Positions 1 to 10,096 of a stretch of DNA of 64,000 nucleotides are shown in pieces. The position numbers were made by a program, and so were the translations under genes. The DNA is from Kribbella solani (GTDB lineage Bacteria; Actinomycetota; Actinomycetes; Propionibacteriales; Kribbellaceae): the NCBI RefSeq assembly GCF_014205295.1, contig NZ_JACHNF010000001.1:1674001-1738000 (forward strand), given 5' to 3'. The number at the start of each line of letters is the position of its first letter. Position 1 is the stretch's first letter. The notes under the pieces were generated by a model. It did no database searches, was not told where the DNA came from, and saw only the letters and a list, made by a program, of their open reading frames with translations.

Positions 1-1
1 C

Positions 2-295
2 CTGAGCGTGGTCTCGGATGACCTGCACCGGATGCGGATCGCGCGGGAGTCCCGTGGGTACACCGGCGGGCGGGCCGGTCATCTGAAGGCGGTCGCCGGG
101 GGAGTTGGCGCGCTGTTCGTGCGCAGCTTCGAGCGTGGTGAGCGGGTGCATCTGGCGATGCGGTCGCGCGGTTACACCGGCCGGATGCCGCAGCTCAGCG
201 TGCAGGGCGCGTCGAGCCTGCAATGGACCCAGGGGCTGGCGATCTCCCTGCTCGCGGTGACGATCGCGGTCGCGGTTAGGCTGCTGGGCTTGTGA
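2..295 (+). CDS. cbiQ: Energy-coupling factor transporter transmembrane protein (CbiQ/EcfT), C-terminal part
   Basis: The gene is cut by the left edge; only the last 97 codons are present. The fragment carries two copies of the ESRGYTG / RSRGYTG type motif, which resemble the Ala-Arg-Gly coupling motifs of CbiQ/EcfT cytoplasmic helices that contact the ATPases. It ends in one hydrophobic helix. The stop codon overlaps the GTG start of the next gene (GTGA), so translation is probably coupled. In a cobalt/nickel ECF importer this membrane subunit links the substrate-binding component to the CbiO ATPase. The substrate component (CbiM/N) must lie left of the window. Family assignment rests on the motif and the CbiO neighbour. 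Confidence 0.75.
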   Translation: MSVVSDDLHRMRIARESRGYTGGRAGHLKAVAGGVGALFVRSFERGERVHLAMRSRGYTGRMPQLSVQGASSLQWTQGLAISLLAVTIAVAVRLLGL

Positions 296-1065
296 ACGCA
301 CCCGCCATCGAAGTTGAACGGCTCGTCTTCGCGTACCCGGACGGCCGGCAGGCACTGTTCGGCGTCGACTTCACCGTCGCGCGCGGCGAGCGGGTCGCGC
401 TGCTCGGGCCGAACGGCGCCGGCAAGACCACGCTCGTACTGCACCTGAACGGAATCCTCGGCGCGGTCGCGGGCGGGACCGGCAGCGGCCGGATCCGGAT
501 CGGTGGGACCGGGTTGCACCGCGAGCACCTGACCGAGGTACGGCGGAAGGTCGGGCTGGTCTTCCAGGATCCCGATGACCAGTTGTTCATGCCGACCGTA
601 CGGGACGATGTCGCGTTCGGCCCGGCCAATCTCGGGTTGCGCGGCGCCGAGCTGGACGACCGGGTGCACGAAGCGCTCGTCCAGGTCGGGATGCAGGACC
701 ACGCCGACCTCGCCCCGCATCACCTGTCGTTCGGTCAGCGGCGCCGGGTGGCGGTCGCGACCGTGCTCGCGATGCGGCCGGAGGTGCTGGTGCTGGACGA
801 GCCGTCCAGCAACCTCGATCCCGCCGCGCGGCGCGAGCTGAGCGACATCCTGGCCGGTCTCGACGTGACGCTGCTGATGATCACGCACGACCTCCCGTAC
901 GCCCTGCAGTTGTGTGAGCGGAGTCTGCTGATGGACGGCGGCCGGATCGTCGCGGACGGGAAGACGCGCGATCTGCTGGGTGACGCCGAGCTGATGCGGG
1001 CGCACCGGCTGGAACTGCCGTACGGGTTCGACCCGCTCTCGGTACCCGGGCCCGAACGGATCTGA
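292..1065 (+). CDS. cbiO: Energy-coupling factor ABC transporter ATP-binding protein (CbiO/EcfA)
   Basis: 257-residue ATPase. Walker A is GPNGAGKTT at about residue 40, the Q-loop region reads VGLVFQDPDDQLF (typical of CbiO, with the DDQLF signature), the ABC signature is LSFGQRRRVAVA (the usual second Gly replaced by Phe, as in many CbiO proteins), Walker B is VLVLDEPSSNLD and the switch His is in MITHDL. It drives uptake of a metal ion, most likely cobalt or nickel, with the overlapping CbiQ. GTG start chosen because it overlaps the cbiQ stop. The C-terminus is short, with no regulatory domain. Confidence 0.9.
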   Translation: MNAPAIEVERLVFAYPDGRQALFGVDFTVARGERVALLGPNGAGKTTLVLHLNGILGAVAGGTGSGRIRIGGTGLHREHLTEVRRKVGLVFQDPDDQLFMPTVRDDVAFGPANLGLRGAELDDRVHEALVQVGMQDHADLAPHHLSFGQRRRVAVATVLAMRPEVLVLDEPSSNLDPAARRELSDILAGLDVTLLMITHDLPYALQLCERSLLMDGGRIVADGKTRDLLGDAELMRAHRLELPYGFDPLSVPGPERI

Positions 1066-1200
1066 GCGCTGAGCCACGGCCACCCGGAATCCATGGTGAA
1101 TTTGTTACCAAGCCCTTGTGTGTTACTCGCCAGTCGGGTGACAGTGACGTTGAGTACTTCATACGCCACCCACCGCACACACGCAAAGGCGGTCCGCCCC

Positions 1201-1986
1201 ATGAAGTCAGTCATCAGCCTGCTCTCCGCCGCGGCCCTCGGCGCCGCGATGCTGCTCAGCCCCGGTGTCGCGCACGCCGCCGCGCCGAACTACGTCGCCC
1301 TCGGTGACTCGTACGCCGCCGGCGTCGGGACTCGCACGTACATCTCCAGCAGCGGGAACTGCCAGCGGTCCACCAAGGCGTACGCGTATCTGGACGCCGC
1401 CCGGATCGGCGCGAACCTGACCTTCGTCGCCTGTTCCGGCGCCAAGGTCGCCGACGTCACCGCGAACCAGCTGCCCTCCGTGACCAGCTCGGCCGGCATC
1501 GTCTCGGTGCAGGTCGGCGGCAACGACGCCGGGTTCTCGTCCGTCATCACCGAATGCGCGAAGCCGTCCTGGCTCGGCGACTGCTCCACCGCGGTCGCGA
1601 ACGCCCAGGCGATCATCAACAACACGCTTCCCGGCCGCCTGAACACGCTGTACTCGTCGATCAAGAGCCGCGCGTCCGCGGCGAAGGTCGTCGTGGTCGG
1701 CTACCCGCGGCTGTTCAACGGCACCGACTGCAACGCGGGTACGTTCTTCAGCCCGGACGAGATGACCAAGCTGAACGCCACCGCCGACCTGCTCAACTCC
1801 AAGGTCTCCGCCGCCGCGAGCGCGGCCGGCTTCGCCTTCGTCAACCCGACCTCGGCGTTCATCGGGCACGCCGTCTGTGGCAACCCGGAGTGGATCAACG
1901 GCCTGTCGAACCCGGTCACCGAGTCGTATCACCCGAACGTCAACGGCCAGGCGGCGTACGCCAATCTGGTCGAACCGGCGCTCTGA
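1201..1986 (+). CDS. Secreted SGNH/GDSL-family esterase or lipase
   Basis: 261 residues. The chosen ATG gives a good Sec signal peptide: a Lys at position 2, a hydrophobic stretch rich in Ala and Leu, and an AHA-A cleavage site near residue 25. Longer upstream starts would place extra polar residues before it. The mature protein opens with GDSYAAG (block I, nucleophile Ser), has GGNDAGF (block III, Gly and Asn of the oxyanion hole) and ends with SYHPN (block V, catalytic His with Asp replaced by neighbouring residues). Several Cys residues suggest disulfides as in Streptomyces SGNH lipases. Predicted extracellular ester hydrolase, transcribed alone and followed by a strong hairpin. Substrate unknown. 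Confidence 0.88.
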   Translation: MKSVISLLSAAALGAAMLLSPGVAHAAAPNYVALGDSYAAGVGTRTYISSSGNCQRSTKAYAYLDAARIGANLTFVACSGAKVADVTANQLPSVTSSAGIVSVQVGGNDAGFSSVITECAKPSWLGDCSTAVANAQAIINNTLPGRLNTLYSSIKSRASAAKVVVVGYPRLFNGTDCNAGTFFSPDEMTKLNATADLLNSKVSAAASAAGFAFVNPTSAFIGHAVCGNPEWINGLSNPVTESYHPNVNGQAAYANLVEPAL

Positions 1987-2094
1987 TCAGGGCCGGAACG
2001 GATTCCGGGATGCGGACACGCCCAGTTCGTGGTGTCATGCTGAGGTGGTGGTGCGTCCGGTGAACGAGGCCGGCCCCGGAGGGGTGGCCGACGT

Positions 2095-2128
2095 CGTACG
2101 CCGGGCGGGGGGACCTGCCCGGCGTACG
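2095..2128 (+). terminator. 12-bp hairpin downstream of the SGNH hydrolase
   Basis: Perfect inverted repeat CGTACGCCGGGC (2095-2106) and GCCCGGCGTACG (2117-2128) around a 10-base G-rich loop. It lies 110 bases after the hydrolase stop and just before the promoter of the next gene. There is no T tract, as is usual for actinobacterial hairpin terminators, so termination is inferred from position and stem strength. Confidence 0.6.
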
Positions 2129-2132
2129 GTGG

Positions 2133-2169
2133 TTGATCGTATATGCCTGAAGAGGTATATATAGATTCA
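2133..2169 (+). promoter_or_regulatory. Promoter with embedded palindrome before the AHSA1-domain gene
   Basis: TTGATC (2133-2138) and TATATA (2156-2161) are 17 bases apart, a near-consensus housekeeping promoter. The ATG at 2169 lies about where transcription would start, so the mRNA may be leaderless. The spacer and -10 are covered by a 20-base near-palindrome, ATATGCCT-GAAG-AGGTATAT (2141-2160; 7 of 8 pairs match), a likely repressor operator. The A+T-rich patch stands out in very GC-rich surroundings. Confidence 0.6.
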
Positions 2170-2933
2170 TGAGCACCGAGACGCTGAGTTCCGAGAGTGG
2201 CCGGACCGTGCTGCGGATGCGGCGGGAGTTGCCGCATCCGGTGGAGAAGGTCTGGCGGGCGATCACCGAGCCGAAGCAGCTGTCCGGGTGGTTCCCGGCC
2301 GCGGTCGAAGCCGAGCTGCGGCTGGACGGGCCGATGGTGTTCTCGTTCCCGGGCGAGCCAGGGGCGCCGGTCGCCCTGCAGACCACCGGCGTGATTCGCG
2401 CGTACGATCCGCCGACGCTGCTCGAGTACACCTGGGGCGCGGAGCTGCTGCGCTGGGAGCTGACGCCGACCGACGCCGGCTGCACCCTGCACCTGACCGC
2501 GACGTACGACGACCGGCCGGGCTCCGGCAGCTTCGCCGGCGGTTGGACGCTGTGCTTCGACGCGCTCCAGCGGGTGCTGGGCGACACGGTTCCGGAGCAG
2601 GACTACCGCGTACTCCATGAGCACTTCGCGACGGCGTTCGGCCTCGACGAGGGTGCGCTGACCGAGGACGGCGGCGTACGGTTCGAGCGGCAACTGGTGA
2701 AGCCGAAGGAAACGGTCTGGAAGGTACTGTGCGGCGCACAGCCGGCCACCGCGGGCACCCAACCGCCGAGCGGTTTTGTTGCCAAGGGCATCGAGCCGGG
2801 CGTGGTGAGCAAGGTCGAGGAACCGCTCGAGCTGGTCTACGGCTGGAACGGCGGCGAGGTCAGCTGGACCCTCCGCGACGGCAACGGCGGAGCCCGCCTG
2901 GTGCTGACCCAGACCGGCCCCGCCGCCGACCAG

Positions 2934-5237
<2,304 letters not shown>

Positions 5238-5239
5238 CC

Positions 5240-5264
5240 TTCAATAGTCTCATTGAACCGTTCA
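5240..5264. promoter_or_regulatory. Adjacent palindromes just upstream of the UvrA-like gene
   Basis: TTCAAT-6 bases-ATTGAA (5240-5257) is a perfect inverted repeat starting 3 bases before the UvrA-like start codon. It overlaps a second one, TGAAC-C-GTTCA (5254-5264). Such spacing fits a TetR-type dimer site. No TetR gene is next to it, so the regulator is not identified. Confidence 0.5.
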
Positions 5265-5301
5265 GAGGAACTTTGATGAAGCTTCGTAGCCTGGGCGATG
5301 G

Positions 5302-5330
5302 CAAAAACCTTCAAGAGTCGGAGGAAGGTT
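5302..5330 (-). terminator. Intrinsic terminator of the MarR gene
   Basis: On the minus strand, AACCTTC and GAAGGTT (5324-5330 with 5306-5312) form a 7-bp stem around an 11-base loop, followed by a run of T residues ending in GCC. The stop codon of the MarR gene lies inside the stem. A T-run terminator is rare in such GC-rich DNA. Confidence 0.6.
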
Positions 5331-5865
5331 GGCGAGCCACCCGGGCGACCTGGTCGAGGAGTTCCTGGAGCTGGCCGGCGAGTTGGGTACGGGCGCCGGG
5401 GGAGAGCGAAGCGACCAGTTCGGCCTCGCGGGTGAGGACCTGGTCGACGGTGCGTTCGATCAGTTCGTGGCCGGCCGGGGTGAGCGTGACAACGACCGCG
5501 CGGGTGCCGTCGTCGGCGGCGCGGCGGGTGACCAGGCCGGCGTCCTCGGCCCGAGCGACCCGTTGCGAGATCGCGCCGGCGGTGACGAGCGTACGGCGAG
5601 CGAGCTCGCGCGTACTGACCTCGTACGGCGCGCCGGCGCGGCGGAGCACGCTGAGCAGATCGAGGGTGGCCGGATCGATACCGGCGTCGGCGAGGACCCG
5701 GCGACGGTCGTCGGCGAACAGTTTCGCCAGCCGCCACAGCGGAGTGACGATCTCGATCGAGTCGGTCGGCGTACCTGGGCGCTCGCGCTGCCAGGCGCGG
5801 GCGATCTCCGCCGCGGGGTACGTGTTGGGTGAATCGAGTGGGTAGTTGTCCGTCACGTTCCCCAT
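5311..5865 (-). CDS. MarR-family transcriptional regulator
   Basis: 184 residues from the ATG at 5865. The winged-helix core runs from about residue 60: LDLLSVLRRAGAPYEVSTRELARRTLVTAGAISQRVARAE is split over the recognition helix, and the wing reads RRAADDGTRAVVVTLT, with the D-R pattern typical of MarR. A C-terminal dimerisation helix follows. An ATG at 5886 would add seven residues but would start inside the tandem palindromes, so the shorter start is preferred. No clear ribosome site is visible for either. It is divergent from the SDR gene and very likely represses both genes from the shared sites at 5872-5897. Confidence 0.88.
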   Translation of the reverse strand: MGNVTDNYPLDSPNTYPAAEIARAWQRERPGTPTDSIEIVTPLWRLAKLFADDRRRVLADAGIDPATLDLLSVLRRAGAPYEVSTRELARRTLVTAGAISQRVARAEDAGLVTRRAADDGTRAVVVTLTPAGHELIERTVDQVLTREAELVASLSPGARTQLAGQLQELLDQVARVARQPSSDS

Positions 5866-5870
5866 GCTAC

Positions 5871-5898
5871 GTTTAGAGCTAAACATTTAGACCTAAAC
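5871..5898. promoter_or_regulatory. Tandem MarR operators in the MarR/SDR divergent region
   Basis: Two palindromes of the form TTTAG-NN-CTAAA lie at 5872-5883 (spacer AG; flanking G and C extend it to 14 bases) and 5886-5897 (spacer AC). Their centres are 14 bases apart. They fill the 46-base gap between the divergent starts, so one regulator could control both promoters. AT-rich half-sites are typical for MarR dimers. Confidence 0.7.
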
Positions 5899-5911
5899 GT
5901 GGGAGATGGCT

Positions 5912-6715
5912 ATGCGTACGATCGTGGTGACCGGGGGAGCGACCGGTATCGGGCGGGCGACCGCGGAGCAGTTCCGGGCTGATGGTGACGAGGTGGTGAT
6001 CACCGGGCGGCGCGCTGACGTGCTGGCCAAGGCGGCGGCCGAGCTTGGTGTCAGGGGAGTGGTGTGCGACGCGACCGACCCGGCGCAGATCGAGCAACTG
6101 CTCGCCGAGCTACCCGAGCGGATCGACGTCCTGGTCAACAACGCCGGCGGCAACACCGACTTCAATCAACCGGCAACGGACCTCACGCAGCGACCGAACG
6201 GCGGCCCGGCTGAGCGTCCGGGCGGCGACCAGGTTCAGCCACCCGGTGGCGAGGTGGTTCAGCCGTCGGGTCGGGAGCTGATGCAGTTGAAGGCGGCCTG
6301 GCTGGCCAACCTGGAGGCGAACCTGATCTCGGCCGTGCTGACCACCACCGCGCTCGCACCCCGCCTGACGGCGGCTGTCGTCCATCTGGGCTCGATCGCC
6401 GGCGCGCGTGGAGCCGGTTCGTACGGCGCTTCCAAGGCGGGACTGGCCCTGTGGAACGCCGAGGTCGCCGCCGAGCTCGGCCCGCGCGGCATCACCTCGA
6501 ACGTGGTCGCGCCCGGCTTCACCGCCGACACCGAGTTCTTCCAAGGCCGGCTGACCGCCGAGCGACGTGAGACGTTGCTCCAGGCAACCTTGACCAAGCG
6601 CGAGGGCCAGGTCGCCGACATCGCGGCCACCATCCACTTCCTCGCCTCCCCGGCCGCCCGCCACCTCACCGGCCAGGTCCTCCACGTAAACGGCGGCGCC
6701 CTGACCACCCGCTAA
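5912..6715 (+). CDS. Short-chain dehydrogenase/reductase (SDR) with a Gly/Pro/Gln-rich insertion
   Basis: 267 residues from the ATG at 5912, which sits 6 bases after GGGAG; an ATG at 5906 abuts that site and is less likely. Classical SDR: TGGATGIG cofactor motif near residue 7, NNAGG near 75, and YGASK catalytic Tyr and Lys. Between NNAGG and the next helix there is an unusual low-complexity stretch of roughly 35 residues with repeated PGGD / PPGGE / PSGRE units. NAD(P)H-dependent oxidoreductase of unknown substrate, likely derepressed by the ligand of the divergent MarR regulator. Confidence 0.87.
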   Translation: MRTIVVTGGATGIGRATAEQFRADGDEVVITGRRADVLAKAAAELGVRGVVCDATDPAQIEQLLAELPERIDVLVNNAGGNTDFNQPATDLTQRPNGGPAERPGGDQVQPPGGEVVQPSGRELMQLKAAWLANLEANLISAVLTTTALAPRLTAAVVHLGSIAGARGAGSYGASKAGLALWNAEVAAELGPRGITSNVVAPGFTADTEFFQGRLTAERRETLLQATLTKREGQVADIAATIHFLASPAARHLTGQVLHVNGGALTTR

Positions 6716-6744
6716 CCACCTGACAACGGTGGGCAGGTGTGACA

Positions 6745-7806
6745 ATGGCCGGTATGCGTCCCACCGTCAAAGATGTGGCAAAGCTGGCTGGGGTGTCGCC
6801 GAAGACGGTGTCCAACGTGATCAACGGGATCGTCTTCGTCCGGCCGGAGACCCGCGCCCGGGTCGAGAGCGCGCTGGCGGAGCTCGACTACGTGCCGAAC
6901 ATGAGCGCCCGCGGCCTGCGCAACGGCCGGACCGGGATGATCGCGCTCGCGTTGCCGGACCTGCTCCGCCCGTACTCGGCCGAGATCGTCCACCTGGTCG
7001 TCGAGCTCGCGCACGAACGCGGCTGGGGCGTACAGATCGAGCAGACCGCCGCCGAGCCGAAGCGTGAGTTCGAGCTGCTGTCGAAGGCCCGCGCGTACCT
7101 GGTCGACGGCCTGATCCTGAACCCGGTCAACCTCGACGACAGCGCGGTCCTGTCCGCGGGCCCGCTGCCGCCGCTGGTGCTGATCGGCGACGTCGACCAG
7201 GACCTGGTCAGCCAGGTGGCGATCGACAACGTCGCCGCCGCGCGGGACCTGACCCAGCACCTGCTCGACCGCGGCTGCCGCCGGATCGCCGTCGTCGGTA
7301 CGCCGGAGGTCCCGCGCGGATCGAGCGGCGCGGGCGTACTGGCCGGATCGTCCGCGGGCGAACCGGGTACGGCGGCGTCGCGGCTGCGGACGGCCGGGTA
7401 CCGCGAGGCGCTCGCGGCGGCCGGCATACCGGTCGATCCGGCGCTGGAGATCAGCCTGGACCGCTGGCGGCCGGAGGGCGCGGCGACCGTGGTGGGGAAG
7501 TACCTGACCGAGCACGAGCTGCCGGACGCGTTCTTCTGCTTCACCGACTCGATGGCCGCCGGGGCGTTGTCGGCGTTGTGGAGCGCGGGCGTCCGCGTAC
7601 CGGAGCAGACGCTGGTGGCCGGGTTCGACAACATTCTCGAGAGTCAGTTCATGATTCCGCCGTTGACGACGATCGACTTCGACCGGCGTGAGTTCGTCGC
7701 GGCCGCGCTCGACCTGCTCGGCGAGCGGATGGCGGACAAGGCGGCACCACCGCGCCGGGTGATGGTCCCGCACCGGGTGATCGAGCGGGCCAGTACCGCA
7801 CGATAA
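6745..7806 (+). CDS. LacI-family transcriptional regulator
   Basis: 353 residues. The N-terminal HTH reads VKDVAKLAGVSPKTVSNVIN, followed by the hinge and a periplasmic-binding-protein-like sensor domain (ALALPDLLRPYSAEIV, VDGLILNPV, VAGFDNI near the end). The ATG at 6745 lies 7 bases after GGCAGG; a GTG at 6739 and an ATG at 6754 are alternatives. A Gly/Ser-rich insertion of about 20 residues (around residue 190) interrupts the sensor domain. It precedes a sugar ABC importer on the same strand, and a LacI-like palindrome follows its stop codon, so it is most likely the local sugar-responsive repressor. Confidence 0.92.
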   Translation: MAGMRPTVKDVAKLAGVSPKTVSNVINGIVFVRPETRARVESALAELDYVPNMSARGLRNGRTGMIALALPDLLRPYSAEIVHLVVELAHERGWGVQIEQTAAEPKREFELLSKARAYLVDGLILNPVNLDDSAVLSAGPLPPLVLIGDVDQDLVSQVAIDNVAAARDLTQHLLDRGCRRIAVVGTPEVPRGSSGAGVLAGSSAGEPGTAASRLRTAGYREALAAAGIPVDPALEISLDRWRPEGAATVVGKYLTEHELPDAFFCFTDSMAAGALSALWSAGVRVPEQTLVAGFDNILESQFMIPPLTTIDFDRREFVAAALDLLGERMADKAAPPRRVMVPHRVIERASTAR

Positions 7807-7807
7807 C

Positions 7808-7819
7808 GGATACGTTTCC
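7808..7819. promoter_or_regulatory. Candidate LacI operator before the sugar importer
   Basis: GGATACGTTTCC is a near-palindrome (10 of 12 positions symmetric) with the central CG typical of LacI/GalR operators. It starts two bases after the lacI-type stop codon and 77 bases before the binding-protein start. Confidence 0.5.
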
Positions 7820-7895
7820 ACAAAATCCCACATCGCAGTCTTGTCTGCGGCATTCTAACGATGTAATTTTCGGTTCGCCTCTCGAAGGAGACCGA

Positions 7896-9185
7896 ATGAG
7901 TGACCTCTCCCGGCGCGGCCTGCTGAAGACAGCGGCCGCGCTCGCCGGTGGCGGGTTGCTCGTCGGCTGCGCGCCTGGTGCGTCGCGGTCGGCGACCGAC
8001 CTCAGCTATTGGCACCTGATGACCGGTAGTGACGGCGCGGTGATGGCCGGCCTGGTGGACGCCGTCAACGCCGCGAACCTCGGGTTCCGCGCGACCCAGA
8101 CAGTGCTCGCCTGGGGCCCGCCGTACTACACCAAGCTGGCGATGGCCTCGGCCGGCGGCCGCGCCCCGGACGTGGCGATCATGCACGCGTCCCGGATCGC
8201 CGGGTACGCGCCCGGCGGGCTGCTGGAACCGTGGGATCTCGACCTGCTGGCCGAGGTCGGCCTGCACGAAAGCGACTTCCCGGCGCGGGTCTGGGAGAAG
8301 TGCCAGTACGACGGCAAGCCGTACGCGATCGCGCTCGACACCCACCCGTTCGTGCTCTACTACAACACCGAGCACGCGCGGAAGGCCGGAGTCACGGACG
8401 CGCTCCGGACGATGAAGAGCCCGGAGGAGTTCACCGAGGTCGCGACCAAGCTGCAGCAGGTGACCGGCAAGCACGGCCTGTCGTACGGGTATCTGGGCGA
8501 CGGCTCGCAGATGTGGCGGCTCTTCTACACGCTGTACCGGCAGACCGGCGCGGACATGAAGCTGGTGCCTGGGCAGAAGGCCGAGGTGGACGAGGACGCC
8601 GCGGTGAAGACGCTGAAGTTCATCCGGTCGCTGCTGAACGACAAGATCGCCTCCCGCAGCGGTGATGGCGGTACGGCGACGGCCGAGTTCCTGCACGGCG
8701 AGAGCGGCATGTTCTTCGGCGGTGTCTGGGAGCTGCCCGCGCTGAAGGACGCGAAACTGCCGGTCGACGCGATGCCGATCCCGACCTTGTTCGGTACGCA
8801 GGCGGCGTACGCGGACTCGCACACGTTCGTACTGCCGCGGCAGTCGAAGGTCGATCCGGAGCGGCGCAAGCACGTGTACCGGATGGTCGCGGAGATCCTG
8901 AAGCGCTCGGTGAAGTGGGCCGACGGCGGCCACATCCCGGCGTACCAGCCGGTGACGAAGAGCGCCGAGTACCTGGCGCTGAAGCCGCAGTCGAACTACG
9001 CGGGCATCCCGGCGTACGTGAACTACGACCCGGACGTGTGGTTCAGCGGTGCCGGCAGCGACTTCCAGAACTACTTCTCCGAGAACGTCCAGAACGTGTT
9101 CCTCGGCAGTGGTGACCCAGCGGCCGGGTTCGACGGGTTCGTGGCCCGGCTGAACAAGCTGCTCGACCGTCCGCAACCGGTGTGA
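7896..9185 (+). CDS. Carbohydrate ABC importer, extracellular solute-binding lipoprotein
   Basis: 429 residues. The N-terminus SRRGLLK followed by Ala/Gly-rich sequence and LVGC looks like a Tat signal ending in a lipobox, so the mature protein is probably anchored by a lipidated Cys near residue 25. The body resembles family-1 solute-binding proteins (SYWHLMTG near the start; YYNTEHARKAG and MFFGGVWELP further on). A good ribosome site, GAAGGAG, precedes the ATG. First gene of the importer; the ATPase is not encoded here and is probably a shared MsiK-type protein elsewhere. The substrate is probably a sugar, unidentified. Confidence 0.9.
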   Translation: MSDLSRRGLLKTAAALAGGGLLVGCAPGASRSATDLSYWHLMTGSDGAVMAGLVDAVNAANLGFRATQTVLAWGPPYYTKLAMASAGGRAPDVAIMHASRIAGYAPGGLLEPWDLDLLAEVGLHESDFPARVWEKCQYDGKPYAIALDTHPFVLYYNTEHARKAGVTDALRTMKSPEEFTEVATKLQQVTGKHGLSYGYLGDGSQMWRLFYTLYRQTGADMKLVPGQKAEVDEDAAVKTLKFIRSLLNDKIASRSGDGGTATAEFLHGESGMFFGGVWELPALKDAKLPVDAMPIPTLFGTQAAYADSHTFVLPRQSKVDPERRKHVYRMVAEILKRSVKWADGGHIPAYQPVTKSAEYLALKPQSNYAGIPAYVNYDPDVWFSGAGSDFQNYFSENVQNVFLGSGDPAAGFDGFVARLNKLLDRPQPV

Positions 9186-9199
9186 GAGGAGAGACTCAG

Positions 9200-10096
9200 A
9201 TGTCTACTGCTGGTGGCCGGTTGAAGGCCAAGCGCGGGGAAACCCTCACCGGATGGGCGTTCGCGGCGCCGTTCGCCGTCCTGTTCGGGCTGTTCCTGGT
9301 GGTACCGGCCGTGTACGGCCTCTACCTGAGCTTCACCGGTGAGACGCTGACCGGCGCGGGCAGCGGCCTGGTCGGGCTGTCGAACTACGCCGACGCGCTG
9401 CGCGACCCGGACATGTGGAAGTCGCTCGGCAACACGTTGTGGTTCACGCTGTTGAGCACTGTCCCGCTGGTGGTGCTGTCGCTCGCACTGGCGTTGCTGG
9501 TGAACCTCGGTCTGCCGGGTCGCTGGCTGTGGCGGCTGTCGTTCTTCCTGCCGTACCTGCTCGCGTCGACCGTCGTGGTGATGTTCTGGAGCTGGATGTA
9601 CAACCCGACACTCGGGTTGATCAACGGCGTCCTCGCCAAGTTCGGTGGCGCTCCGGTGGCCTGGCTGCAGGACCCGAAGGTGGCGATGCTGTCGGTCGTG
9701 ATCACCACGCTGTGGTGGACGATCGGCTTCAACTTCCTGCTCTACCTGGCGGCGCTGCAGAACATCCCGGAGCAGCAGTTCGAGGCGGCCGCGATCGACG
9801 GCGCCGGCAAGTGGCGGCAGCTGTTCTCGATAGTGATCCCGCAGCTGACGCCGACCACCGTGCTGATCCTGATGCTGCAGATCCTGGCGTCGCTGAAGGT
9901 GTTCGACCAGATCTACATGCTCACCAACGGCGGACCGGGCGGCAAGACGCGGTCGATCGTGCAGTACATCTACGAGTCCGGCTTCACCGGTTACCGGTTC
10001 GGCTACTCGTCGGCCATCTCGTACCTGTTCTTCGCGCTCATCGTCCTGGTGTCGCTGGCGCAGTACAAGCTGATCAACCGCAGGAGCGCCGCATGA
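9200..10096 (+). CDS. Sugar ABC transporter permease, MalF type
   Basis: 298 residues with six predicted membrane helices. The EAA loop reads EAAAIDGAGKWRQLFSIVIP near residue 195, the contact site for the ATPase. The ATG at 9200 is preceded by GAGGAGAG with correct spacing; a GTG upstream lacks one. It starts 14 bases after the binding-protein stop and its stop overlaps the next ATG (ATGA), so the three genes form one operon. Confidence 0.92.
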   Translation: MSTAGGRLKAKRGETLTGWAFAAPFAVLFGLFLVVPAVYGLYLSFTGETLTGAGSGLVGLSNYADALRDPDMWKSLGNTLWFTLLSTVPLVVLSLALALLVNLGLPGRWLWRLSFFLPYLLASTVVVMFWSWMYNPTLGLINGVLAKFGGAPVAWLQDPKVAMLSVVITTLWWTIGFNFLLYLAALQNIPEQQFEAAAIDGAGKWRQLFSIVIPQLTPTTVLILMLQILASLKVFDQIYMLTNGGPGGKTRSIVQYIYESGFTGYRFGYSSAISYLFFALIVLVSLAQYKLINRRSAA

